Shown here in pieces: positions 1 through 13,100 of a stretch of 64,000 nt of DNA. This DNA comes from Syngnathus acus (taxonomy: Eukaryota; Chordata; Actinopteri; Syngnathiformes; Syngnathidae), in the NCBI RefSeq assembly GCF_901709675.1, contig NC_051105.1, forward strand, positions 5,943,104 through 6,007,103, given 5' to 3'. The translations under genes were made by a program, and so were the position numbers. Under the pieces are notes generated by a model, which saw only the letters and a list, made by a program, of their open reading frames with translations, ran no database searches and was not told the DNA's origin. Every line of letters starts with the position of its first letter. Positions within the stretch are counted from its first letter, which is position 1.

Positions 1-1137
1 AAATACCTCATGCATTTTTTTTTTGTCTTTTTATTGATCAACATCTGACTCAGCTTCCACAGCATGTTCCAGCCACTGTGCTTTATGTTACGCAACATGG
101 AAAGCACCAGAGAAGAAGAAGCCAGGTGGCGTTTTGTGTTAGCAAGACAAGGAAAATAGTGCTACATGAATTTAAAGGAGTCAATATTTAGGTGTAGTAT
201 AATATTTCGGTAAAAGTACAGTATATGGAAGGGAAAATGATTTGAGAGGGAAAGTAAAAATAAATAACTGCAATGATTCAAGATTCAAGAGTTTCTATTC
301 GCCATGTTTGAGCGTATCAAACAAGGAATTTGACTTGGGTACATCACAGCCTCTGTTCAACATATAGGTGACTAACAACACTCAGGACAAATGACAAATA
401 TTCTCAAACATCCCCTGATCTTAAACTCCCAGGAGGGCAAGGAAAAACTCAAAACTTCAGCTAGGGGAAATGAGAAACCTTGAGAAGAGACCACACACAA
501 TAATGGAGTTGCACAGTTGTGCACATCCTTTTAGAACTTGGACATGGCTGTTTTTAACACACCGGTCACCACCAAAGTGCTTCATAAACTCCCAAATAGA
601 TTTGAGCTATTCTATCTGACTTTTTCTGACATTTCTTTTTACCTTACCACAGAAGTTTTTTTTTTTGTTCGTACTGACTGCTCTTTCAAATTGCTAATAA
701 TTCCTTTCACCTTTTCTGAGGCCTCAATTCCAGCTGAATGAAAAACATCTGCTAAGCCTGACGCTACCACCACCGTGCTTTACTGTTAGTGTGGTGATTT
801 GTTTTTTTGCTTAGGAGCACCAAACTTAACATATTAATTAAAAAAATGCGGGTGTGCATACTTATGCAACCTTATTTTAGTTTCCCTCTTGAATCGATTC
901 AGAATAAAATGTTATAGACGATACAGTACTCTGAGCACGATGCTTTTGTTTGCAAAATAAATATAACATGTCACGGTTGTTGAGTTACAAAAAGATGTCA
1001 TTCCCTTGTGCTATAGACGAGCAAGCTTATCATTCTAAAGCTCCTTCCGAGTGGATTCCTGAATGACTTCAATGAAAATACAGTAGCTGTACTTATCTTG
1101 GCACATCTGCTGTGGATTTTCCCTAGGATTTATACAG
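1..1137. other. parp4 intron, left edge of the window
   Basis: No exon matching the BRCT or linker part of PARP4 is visible. The stretch is AT-rich. Around 388-450 it shares a block with 47166-47230 (attctcaaa, catcccctgatcttaa, gcaaggaaaaactcaaaa), marking a dispersed repeat family. Confidence 0.6.
388..450. repeat. Dispersed repeat, second copy at about 47166-47230
   Basis: About 60 bp here and at 47166-47230 are alike in the same orientation, including catcccctgatcttaa followed by ctccca and gcaaggaaaaactcaaa. The family is not recognised. Confidence 0.6.
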
Positions 1138-4100
1138 AACGGGATGAAGATCTCCCAGCATATCCGGATGACTTCAATGTGGCCAAGTATTCCATCTTTC
1201 ATAAGGTGACTGTGAGGCGCCATATCTTTGTGCCTTACTTGTCAGAGGTAATAATGTGCTATAATGTACCCGTCTGTGTAGGATGACAGCAGAACTTGGT
1301 GTGTGTTGGAGCTGCAGAGTGCCAAAGGAAAGAAGAGGCAGCAGTACCGCGTGATTCGCTATTGGAAGGATGTAAGTGAAATAAGTCTTCTCAAAGTGTA
1401 TCGGTGGTTACGTGTCATTTGTTTTTGTTCTAACAGCAGACGTTACCAAATGACATGGTGACGTTCCCGTCGACCTCAGAAGAGGCTGTGGAGATCTACC
1501 AGATTCTGACTGAAACCCTGCTGGCCTCGGGTCTGCGCCTATGGGCCGGCATCCCCCCGCAGGATCAGAACCTTGGCTCGGACCCCCTGCAGCAGGTTCT
1601 CCACCCTCACCTCGCAACTTAAAAACACAAATATTGGAGCAATTATGAAAACAGTAGCAGCCAATTAGTCTCTAGAGGGCGCCACTGAAACATAAAAGAT
1701 TATTATACCATAAAACAGCTCAAGCTTCCTCTGTGGATCAGAGGTAATACTGGCAACATTATGAGGCAACATAAAATTTATTGTGAGGGGACACAAACAC
1801 TGCCCCAAACAAAACTGACTCTGTTACCTAGTTGGATTCCTAGTTGTCATAATGATGCACTTCTTCACTCTTCTTTTGTGAAGCCCAATAGACACAACCT
1901 GAAACCTGGGACCACATCAATTTTTGTACTTCGTCCCACTCCCTTTCAACATGTAAACTGTTTTGAACTATATTGATTTATTTTTTTTATTCTAAATTTT
2001 TAGCTTTAGCTTGTAATGTCTCTATGTTCAATATCAATTTGTTGGTTTATTAGATTTGACATGGCCAAGCTCAAAATTTAGGGTAATTGTAATGCCATAA
2101 ATGTCAACCCCCCCCAAAAATAAGTGTATATAAACACACACACACACATTTTTCCCCAAACTTGGAGACATTCAATAGGTTGACAGCTGCTCTAATAAAT
2201 TGTTTTTGGTGACGCTTGACCTTGTCATTGAGGAGATCACTTTTGGTCAAAGCCCACAAGTAATAAGGTCAGATATCCATTTACAAACCACAGTGGATCA
2301 CACATCAAATTACAGGGCTTGTTAAAGGCTTTCCTGATCCTCAATTTTGTCATTGTGGCCTCAGATGATGATGTAATTACCAAATGACAGAGCCTTTTAT
2401 ACTCCAAATGGTCCACTGCTTATTGAATAAAAAATGAACACAAAATCATTCATGAAGGTTTTAATGCGTTTATAGACAGTAATAAGTGACTTAGTACAAA
2501 TTTTCATAGTGGTCGTCGTACTGTGTTAGGTATGTTTAAGCTACTGATTGTTTAAATAGCCTTTAATCGATATGCATCATTGCAATTTTCGGGAAAACAA
2601 ACTCATCCTCCATAATGATAAGCTACTTGTAAAATACTGTAGCGCCAAAAACTTTCATATGCTTCACATTCAGAGGTTGTATCGATCACTCAAGTGCTAA
2701 AAGTCTCTTCCTAGGGAGTATGAGTAGGCTTCCCAGGCATAAATGCGTTCATGGCACACTTGAGCAGCATTCACACATCAATGGGCTGAGGTGAAAGAGT
2801 CTCGCAAATGTCACAGGGTTACTCGACCGTCTGGCAAATCATCTCCGTCACTATTATGCTCTTGATTGATACCAAACTTGTTCAACTGGCAGCTGCTGCT
2901 GGAGGAGAAGCTCAACTCCGGAGTCTTGTCACAAGACGTGGGTGTCTTTGTGGAGCTTCTGTGGACCGAGGCCCTGGGTCACCTTGACAACATTCTCCGA
3001 GTGCCTGTCAACCAACTCAGCCTCAATGACGTAAGGCTTTCCTGTTTGTTTCTTGCAATTCCCAGAAAAGATGTGTTTTGCCTTGAAAACAATTCAGCCT
3101 AGGATGGATTTACCTACCCGGGGGGAGAAGGCACAAAATGCAAAATCTACACGAATGGTACTCTACATTCAGTCTTCTTGTGCTTCATTCCCGTGTGTGT
3201 TATTAGGTGAGCAGAGCTGAGGGATTGTTGATTCAAGCGCAGAGAAATCTGAAGGAACTCAAGGATGGCACAGCGCACTCTCTTCTGCTTCAAGCTTACG
3301 ACCTGCTGCCGCTAAAATATAAAGACCCAGCCTGCAATCTCAAGGTTATCTCCGAAAAACTGGACCTCTGTCAGGTATGACAAAACGCACGTGTTCAAAG
3401 AAGTATAATAATAATATGAGAGAGACGAGGAAAGGGAGTTTTCTGGTCTGCAATTCACACTGCTGCAATGGAGAAGCGTCCGTTGTAATTAATATTGCCG
3501 GCTTGTAACAAACCACAGCCCAAAGAGGCTTTTGTTTTGCCTCCTCAATTTGGTTGCGCTTTCTTCTGCTTCTGAAGCCTGTCGAAAGCACTTTGATGAA
3601 CTCACAAAAATACCCTCAAGCTTGTTTCTTTTTCTGCTTTTGAACATTTGAAACGCTGACAGCCTTCAACCGCAAAGAATATACCCGTGTATATATATAT
3701 ATATATATTTTTTTTTTTTTCATTTACCTACCTTCATCTTAATTAATGTATAATTGTTACATTTTTATGTAATTGTCACATATTAGATCTTTATAGGTCA
3801 AATTCGCAGGCTGAGCAGTATGCGCAAATTAAACACGCAAGCTCACCTTAAAATAGCTTTATAAATAACCCTAAATATTGTTTTCCTACAACTACTAAGT
3901 GTATATTGTATTTAAACACAAAGAAGCAGTGGTAGAAGCATAATTCTCAAGTGACACATAATAAGGATATTTAGCTAAGAACAAAACAACAAGATGTTGA
4001 CATATTTTGCTGCATTTACTGCTGCAAATATTTTGGGGAAAGTCTATCGGCTTTGCACAGACAAACACAATTTTTTGCTTCATTCTTCTTTGCAAAAAAA

Positions 4101-7100
4101 AAGCTCAAGCTCAGACAGATTGCATGGAAAGCATCTGTGAAATAAATTAAGTGCTTACTAGTTGTGCACAAACAAGTAAGAGCATTTGTAAACATTTATT
4201 AGTCATTGAGGTCCACTGATTTGCTGGAAGATTAATCTCCTCCCCAGTCTCAAAACCTTTGCAGCCGCCAACAGGTTTGATCTCCATCCAGTTTGATTTG
4301 ACTAAAGCACTTTGTGGTGTTCCCCGACATGCCAAATGAAACTTTCTGTGCCTTTCTTTCATCAATGGCTTTCTTCTTAACACTCTTCCATAAATGCCAG
4401 ATTTGGCACACACATTCTCCCAGCTGAGCTGTGGTTTTCTGTAGATGCTCGACTGAGTCTGTCAGCAGCTTCTCTGGCCAGGACTCTCCTTGATCACTCG
4501 ATCGCAATTTCTGTACATGCACGTCTTGGTAGTTTTGTCGTTGTGCCATATTTCTTACATTTTTCAGATGATGGATTGAACGATGCTCCTTGAGATGTTC
4601 AAAGTATGGGATTTAAAAAAAATAAAAAATAAATTAAAAAAAGTACTTTTTTTTAAACAAATTTTCCCCAAAAATTATTTAGATGTAAGATGAGCATGGT
4701 GGAATGTGTGGTCAAATTCGGACAGGGCAGAGCTTCTCAGAACGTGACCTGATTCTCCTCCCGCCGAGGCACAACGTGGAAATAAATGACAAGAGGCCAT
4801 TCTGCTCATTGCATGCTGTTCGAGCATCAAAAAGATTTATGGAGATGCAGTTACGACATACTAATTGAACCAAAATGACGGATATGGTGTTATTTAGAAA
4901 GAATTGTATTATGAGTGGCAATTAAGTCATGCATGAGGATGTTCCTTTATTTCCTTTTTTGCGTGTCAAATGACTCGTAAAATGATCTCCCGCTTATACA
5001 CACACACAAAAAAAACGCACTTGTCTCTCTGCGCTCTCAAGACTCAACAGATTCATTGGTTCTCCTTGTCTAGCTTATTCGAGACATGCTGAACGTGAGT
5101 GAGATGACTCTGAGAAGCCCCGCCCCTTCCTGCGTCGGCAAGTTTCGCGCCCTGAGGTGCAGTATTGAAACGGTGGAGCCTGGCTGCCGCGAATATCTCA
5201 CCGTGTCATCGCTGCTTGATGACAGGTAAGAAAGTACAAATCAAAGATGGATATTTTTACAAATTTATATTTTCCAGCCCCCATGTGGGAATGTTATTTT
5301 TGCAAAATATGGCTCAATATAATGTGTTGAGCATGACAAGAAATGCTTTTGTAAGCTTGCGACAGGTTGATCTTGTTTTGGTTCTAATTCGATGGCCAAA
5401 TTTAATGTGTTGAGGAATTTCAAATTGGCAGACATGCTGAATCCACACAGGAACCTAAATATGAACTCAAGACGGCTAAATCCTCAGGCAGATATGCTAA
5501 CTAGTCAGCCACCATGCTGCCCATAATGTACCTTCTGGAATTTCGTTTCATGTTATTTATACAATGTATGCGCTTTCGGTGTTATGATAAATGGATGATA
5601 AGATATCTTTGCTTTTTGAGGCGACGCTTCAATGGTCCTTCTTGTCTGGGCCCCCCAGGGAGTGTAGAAACTGTGCTGTGCTGTGATTGGCCGGTTTGTT
5701 TGCTAGTCTCGCTCCGCAAAAGGTCAGCTGTGTGAAGCGTGCTGTCATCCGTGCCACCTTAGCGAAGTCAATTTCTTAAACGCACGACACTTTAAGCTTT
5801 TCTGACAAACTCAATAGATGACGAATTTGGAATCACACTCTGCAGTTGCATCTCCACAGGGGCCTTTTCAGCCACAGCTCCAGTGGGTCCGCTTCAGGCT
5901 TGATTGATCCCAGTAGGCTAATAAAAGCTTACTTTTCAATCATAAGAGACACTTGCAAAGTAAATGCCTACCTAATTTCCCTTTACCAGAGCTGTGCAGA
6001 TCCATCAGGTGTTACGTGTCAGCAGAGCCGTGGAGCTCCAGACCTTTCACGGCAAACTTGGCAACGTCAAGTCCCTCCTTCACTCATCCGGCGTCAGCAA
6101 CTTTGTTGGAATTCTGTCACGGTGAGTTTAAGCATGACAAACACATGTATGAGCATACAGATAATATACACACAACACAGAGATGATTTGATGCACAATT
6201 TGTCTTCGCGGGCCACATAAAATGATGTGGCGGGCCGTATCTGGCCCCCGGGCCTTGAGTTTGACACCTGTGCACTTCATACTAAGCTCCTTATTTCAAT
6301 GTTAGAACAATTCAGTCTCTGGACCTTTAAAAGCCACAGGGGGCTACCGGTGAAATAATGATATGATAATAAAGACAAAGTTACAAGCTATCAATGTTTA
6401 CTAATTGTATAATATCATTTGGGCTTAAAATGTTTTTTTTTTTTTTAAATATGTGTGTGTGTGTACACACATTATTTGTACATTTTCACCGACGGCATTT
6501 TTGTCAACCTACCAATCTATATGTTTGACCTTCACTCTCTTGTTAGTGGTTTGCTGCTGCCCTGTGTTGGAGTGGAAGATTATGGGATTAAACGAACAGA
6601 TGCTGGCAGTCTTGGAAATGGTATATACTTCAGCGATAGCATGAGGTCAGTAAGAAAAGGCCTTTGAATGTTCTCACATACTTGTTCTTCAGCACTGGAC
6701 TGCTGTGCATTGTTCTATCAGTTCCCCCTCACAAGCCATCTTCACTACGCATGTCCTCCTCCATACAGCACCTGCCTAAAGTACTCAGTACCCAGTGTCA
6801 CGGACGGCTCTCGGCTGCTGCTGGTGTGTGACGTAGCCCTGGGGCGCTGCCTGCAGCTTCACCAGAGACACCCTACTCTGACTCAGGCCCCTGAGGGACA
6901 CGACAGCGTGCACGGCATCCGCCGCACAGCCACCACTCACTCGGAGTTTGAGGTAGGGCTGCAATTTGTGATTAGATAGTTAAGTTGGTCTGGTGTCGTT
7001 AATAACATATAGATTTTTGTGTGTTATCGATCTTGCATTGGATTTTGTTGCGGAATCTTCAAAGCAGAACATAGCATCTGGTTTATTCAAATTTCAAAAC

Positions 7101-10100
7101 ATGATCTGTGTTGTGTTTCTTTTTATTCAGGTATTTTGTTTTCTTCCCACAAACTGAAAACATGCTTCATAGGTTAAAAGAAGACTCTAAATTGTCCCTA
7201 GAGGCCTAATTGTGAGTGTGAATGGTTGCCTCTCGAGAGCTCATTGTCAGCTGGTACAGGCTTCAGCTCACCCACGACCTTAGTAAGGATAAGCAGTACA
7301 GGAAATTGATGGATGGATATTAATTCCTCCAATAATTAAGGCAGCTAATCCGATCTGGTTGCAGTAAGAAACAATGCATTTCCGCGTTGTCACAATGACA
7401 TTTCATTAATGTTCGAAAGAAAGTTTAGGGGTCAAATGTGGCTGTGGCTAATTCCGTTCCACTACATGTTCCAGGGTGATGAGTACGTGGTGTACAGTCC
7501 AGAGCAGGTCAAGCTGAAATATGTTATCCGGTTCAGCATAGATGGAGACCAACTGAAGTCGTTCAGCCCAGCTGTAGACGTCTCGGCTGAGTCTTGTCTA
7601 CCCCCTGCTGACTTAGGTGAGCACTGCAGTGCAATCGCATACTTGGTTTTAGTGTAGAAAGAGTCACAATTGGATTTTTTTTCCCCAAAAGTCAGTGGTA
7701 GGTCAGCCTTATGTGTTTTCTCTTTAAAGAGTATATCGAAAGGTCTCGTTTCCACAAGATGCCATTCATTGCCAATTCCATTCAAGGCGACAACGCTGTA
7801 GAAGAAACAAGTAAAAATGCAAAAGTGATTTTATGTTAAAGAACCTCAGGGGCCGCGTTCACAGAGCTTCTTATTGTAGCATTGCTCCTAATTGGCACTA
7901 AAAATTCCTTCGCCAAGACTTTTCTCTCAGGATCAGTTGGCAAAGTAGCTGAGCACAAGTTTTTTGTAGAGTAACAACTCCCAAACTGATACAAGACATA
8001 ATGGACCATCCTGCCATCCCCACGGCGAGCGTGCATGCCAGTGAGCTGCATAGAATGTATTTATCATTACAAAGGAGTGCAATAGATTAGAATGACTCCT
8101 TTTGTGAGCCAATTTGTTTTTTGTCGAGAAAATAGAGGTGTTATTTAAATAAGCTGGCATTTCCTGTAACACTCAGGGGAGGAGATAATGAAATCATGAT
8201 AATGTGTGTGTCTTTTTCTAAGCGGTCCTTCCTGATGATGATGGCGGTGTTGGAAACATCAAGAATCCATTGGATGATGTGACTGCAGGATTACTTGACA
8301 GTTCAGGGCAGCATCTCCCTCTGCTGGCTGTACATGTGAAGTGCAAGTTGAGGGATTTGCTCTCTCATGTAAGCATTCTTCACAATAAGTGGCTTGAGTT
8401 GAACGCTTTCAAATTGTAGCACCCTGGAAGACAAGTATTTTATTTATTTTTTGGGGGTAGGTCATCATCTTTCAAAGGTACACTAATCAGAGCAACGTGC
8501 CCATTGAAGCCAAGTACGTCTTCCCTTTGGACGAATACGCAGCCGTGTGTGGTTTTGAAGCCTTCATCAATGGCAAACATGTGGTGGGACAGGTACAGGA
8601 TGTTAAAATATCCTTTTTGCTAAAGAAACAGTATCAACGCGAGAGTTTGAGGTTGATACTTTATGTCCTTGGCTGTCAGGTGAAGGAGAAAGAGCAAGCT
8701 CGTAAGCAGTACAAGCAGGCTATAGAGAAGGGCCATGGAGCCTACCTCATGGACCAGGACGCCCCGGTAAGCACTCCACATACACATACACATACACACA
8801 CTCACACACACACAGTCAATAGAGTTGATGTCACCTGCAATGTGGCCTCTACGCCCTTGCTTGCAGGACGTTTTCACCATCAGCGTGGGCAACCTGCCAG
8901 CAGGCGCCAGCGTGCTCATTAAAGTGACCTTTGTGTCCGAGCTCATCATGAAGGACGGGAGTGTTTTCTTCTCCCTGCCCGGTAGTGTCGCACCATGGCA
9001 GGAAAGTGCTGCGCTCAACCAGACTACGCAGGTAAGATGGGTTTGGCTAGGATTCACACAGAAGAAAAAAAAATTATTTTTTGAATTATTTTCAAAGACC
9101 AGTTAATAATTTCAGATTTTGGCAAACTCTGAGGTTTTTGTACTTTCAACAGGTGACAGTGGACAAAGTTTGTGTAACGGATGACACAGCAAGTACAAGG
9201 TTTGTTTTGAAGTAGATGTTGTAGAAGACGACCAAAAAAAATCCCAGTATTGCTCTATATCGTTCTACGGTAAAGAATAAAAATAATTCCCTCGTATATT
9301 GAAATACTACAAGTACAAATAAAATAGTTTTCACGTTTCGAATTGGCTATAAAATAACAGCTTTGCTGCGTCACAACCATTTTGTTGATATGATCTCATC
9401 AAAGTCATTGGTCTCCCTCAGAGAGTTCAGCCTGGACATGTCCATCGAGATGCCGTATGAGATCAGCAGCCTGCAATGCATTACGCACAAAGTCAAGATC
9501 AAGGTTGGTCCCATGTTATTACCTTCATGTATTATGATTGGATCGGAACAAACTACTTTTCACTTCTTTTGAAGGTGCAGCTTCATTAAAAACGTGCAGC
9601 TTTTCTTTTGTACTTTTCAGGACACTTTTGATATTTTACATTGTGAATCCGCAGTGTTTCATTATCACGCATTGTCTCATCACGTTGACGTGTTCTGATC
9701 ATTTTACTCTCTCTCATCACGTTCTAAATACGTTTAATTTATCACGAGCGTTATCCCGCAGAGGACCGACTGCAAGGCGGTTGTGAGTGTGCTACCGGGG
9801 CAGGTCATGGCTCCGGAAGGATTCCAGCTGTCAGTCACTCTGTCGGAGGTACATCTGCCCAGGATGTGGGTAGAAGAACACCCTGACAAGGACAGCCAGG
9901 TTTGACAGCTCACTGTGTGTCTGTCAGCCTTGATCCGCTGCTTCGCTCCAGGAATTCTTTTTGGATGACCTCATTGTCTATCCCGCAGGCCTGCATGTTA
10001 GTTTTCTACCCTAACTTTGACATCAAACCCACTTCTGGATCAGATGAAGTTGTCATTTTGCTGGACACGTCTGAGTCCATGAGGGGAGAGGCTTTACTCT

Positions 10101-13100
10101 GGGCGCAGAGGATTGCCCGGCACGTCATCAAAACCCTTAACGGTGATGTTAAAATCAACATCGTTCTTTTTGGCACAGGTCAGTACCACTTCTTTTTGGA
10201 TTTTTTTTTCTACTCGCCCACCATGGTCATTGCTGCTAAGTCTTTCAAGCTTTTGAACTAAACAAAACAGTTTCATGGTCTGCACTCGATGGAGAGAAAA
10301 TAAAAAACATTTTTGTTGTAAATTTGACAGAATCAGTGTTAATTTCAAATTTTCATTTCATATTATTTTATTTTGTTATACTGTCAGATCACACTCAAGC
10401 TTTCCTGACACCACAGCCACTTGATAAAGCTCGACAAGCAGCTGAGAACTTCATACAGGTCGGTCCTGACTGCCGAATTGATCAATAGGATGACTGAATC
10501 TGTGACTATTCGCTGCCAATGACGACTATGGAAGTCAAAGAGCCATTGTTTTATCATTGCTGCCCGTGAATGAGTTAAAAAAAAAATACTCTTAGAACAT
10601 CAACAAGATGATGAACCCTTCTGGGACTCTCTAGTGACTCATAGGATGCAATGTAGATTCACAAAAAGTGACAACTGTACAGTACTGTGTGCTCTCTCTT
10701 GGCATCTCTCCAAGCAGTCCTTCTCACCCGTGGGTGGCAGCACTGAGCTTTGGAGGCCCCTCCAAGCTCTCGCACTGCTGCCTCCATCCCAAGGCACCCG
10801 CAATCTTTTCCTACTGTCCGACGGCCACCTCCAGAACTCCGAAGTCACTTTGCAGCTGATCAGGGACAATGTTGAACATAGCCGACTCTTCACCTGTGGC
10901 ATCAGGTAAGGCCACGGTCGGGGGTGGGGGGTCACGGGTTACATCATAGGTGTCAAGACCTTGGGTCCAGATACGGCCCACCAAATCATTCTATGTGGCC
11001 CGTGAAGACAAATTGTGCAGCGATTTCATGTCAAAACTAAAATGACAAATTTTCACTTTTAAAAAATAGAAAAATTGCTAGACAATCTTATTCATCTTTT
11101 TTTAAATATTTAAACAGTTTTTACTAGTCTGTGATTTCAAAACTATACTGCATATAATATAAGGCATTGTCATAATAGTCCTCCGAAGGAAACTATGACT
11201 ACGATGCGGCCCGTGACAAAAATGAGTTTGACACCCCTGGGTTACACGAAAATTGCAGGATAGGTTTACAAGTGGCTTATGGCTAAAACTGCTCCGCGGA
11301 GATTATGGTTTGTCTTTTTCCCAATGGGTTATGTTTTGATTTTTAGCTCTACAGCCAATCGGCACATGCTGAGAACCCTTGCCCAGGCAGGATGCGGAGC
11401 CTATGAATTTTTTGATGCCAAAAACAAGCACAAGTGGGCAGAGAAGGTGAGGAAATATATGTTTTTACATTTGATTTGCATTTAACGTTTGGGGTTGCGG
11501 TGGAAACAAAACCTGGTCTCCATCACAGGTGGAGCGTCAGGTGAGGCGCACGGCGTCTCCCGGCTGCAGTTCTGTGTCGGTCAAGTGGCAACAGTTCAAC
11601 CCGTCGGCACGCCCTCCTGCGCAGGCCCCCAAGCAGCTCCATGCGCTCTTCAACAACTGCCACACGCTGGTCTATGGCTTTGTGCCAAACTGCACACAGG
11701 CATGTCACGGTTCACTTCATTCATTCAGTCATCTTTCGTGCCATCTAGTATCCTCACAAGGGATGTGGGAGTTCAGTTATTTATACTTTTGAAACATCTT
11801 CATAATCTTTATTGGCCAAGTATGTTAAAACACACATAGAATGTGGGTAGTAGACAACACCCGAGTTATTTTCCCAATTTTGCAGCGTCAATATTGACCA
11901 AAGGTTCGTCAGTCTGTCATCGAAAAGCTGCCGTATTAATTGTCAGTGAACGCTCAGTGACAGGGCCCCCTTGATGAAGTCCTAAGGTGGGTAGTTGTAA
12001 GTCCTCGTAGTGGAGGCATTTACCGAGCAAATTTCAGTAAAGCAAAGAATGGTGGAACTTGCAGTCCTCGCTCTCCTCAGGTCATCCATTTTGTTGGGCA
12101 AATTTGATATTTGCCAAGTCAATAGACAGACAAACCAAATGTTACAAGTCATGTTGGTTAGTTGTTACTGATGTGAGTTTGCCTTTTGCAGGCCAGCCTG
12201 TTCGGAAACCTGAGCGGCCAGGAGCTAAGAACCGTGGTGTCCACCAGTGAACTGCAGAAGACGAGGGGCACGGTAAGAGGATTCAGCGCTCTGTAAGGTA
12301 ACGTGACGATGGCGTGGTGCGTAATTGTGCCATGTTGTGCGCGCCTCCAGTTTCTTCACAAGTTGACAGCGAGAGCTCTCATCAGAGATTACGAAGACGG
12401 AAGCTTGGATTCCAACCAAGCTGAACACGAGGTGACATACGATCGTCCCAATTCTAATGAAGTTGGGATGTTTTGTAAAACTGTCCTTGGGGCATTTTAA
12501 TGAAAGCACCTCACAGACATTTATTAAGAATTCCTGCATCTGCTTTGAATATGATCTCTGTGTCCTCAGGGGAAGAAAAGCCAGTTAAAGTCCTTCATCA
12601 TTGACTTAAGCAAAGAGTTCTCCATCCTGTCTCAGTTCACCAGCTTTGTGGCCATTGAAGAAAGGGTCTGTCTGTCCGTCCGTCCATCATTTTATTTTTC
12701 TTGTCACTTGGATTGATTCATCCATCGATCACCAAGAAATGATGTCATGATGTTTTTTGGATCTTTCAGGAGCCAGTTGAAGCAGAGGAGGGCTTCACAG
12801 ACATCCCCAAGTTGTTGGCCGAAGAAGATGTGGACATTCTTCCCTACATCAACTGGATATCTCCTCCTCAGACGTGTAGAGAAGAAGAAGATGTGGACAT
12901 TCTATCCTCCATCGGCTGCATCTCTCCTCCTCAGACGTGTAGCGAAGAAGACGACGAAGATGTGTACTTTCACTCCTATATGGACTGCATCTATCTTCCT
13001 CAGACGTGTAGCAAAGAAGAAGACGAAGATGTGGGCATTCTATCCTCCATCGGCTGCATCTCTCCTCCTCAGACGTGTAGCAAAGAAGACGACGAAGATG

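Larger units (their letters stand above)
5990..7616 (+). other. parp4: parp4 catalytic (ART) domain exons
   Basis: Four exons encode the NAD-binding ADP-ribosyltransferase fold. The expected H-Y-E positions can all be read: His in LLHSSGVSNFVGIL (about 6090-6115), Tyr in GIYFSDSM (about 6619-6645) and Glu in DEYVVYSPEQVK (about 7478-7515). PARP4 is one of the few PARPs outside PARP1/2 and the tankyrases to keep the glutamate, and this copy keeps it. A catalytically competent enzyme is therefore inferred. The glycine-rich stretch RLLLVCDVALGRC and the motif HDSVHGIRRTA fall where the human protein has its equivalents. Confidence 0.9.

Noticed and set aside
4147-4549. Possible small minus-strand gene
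   Set aside because: Its sequence follows a Tc1-like transposase with broken frames.
8497-8922. 141-codon frame through parp4 VIT exons
   Set aside because: Reads through introns and a CA microsatellite; the spliced model explains the coding parts.
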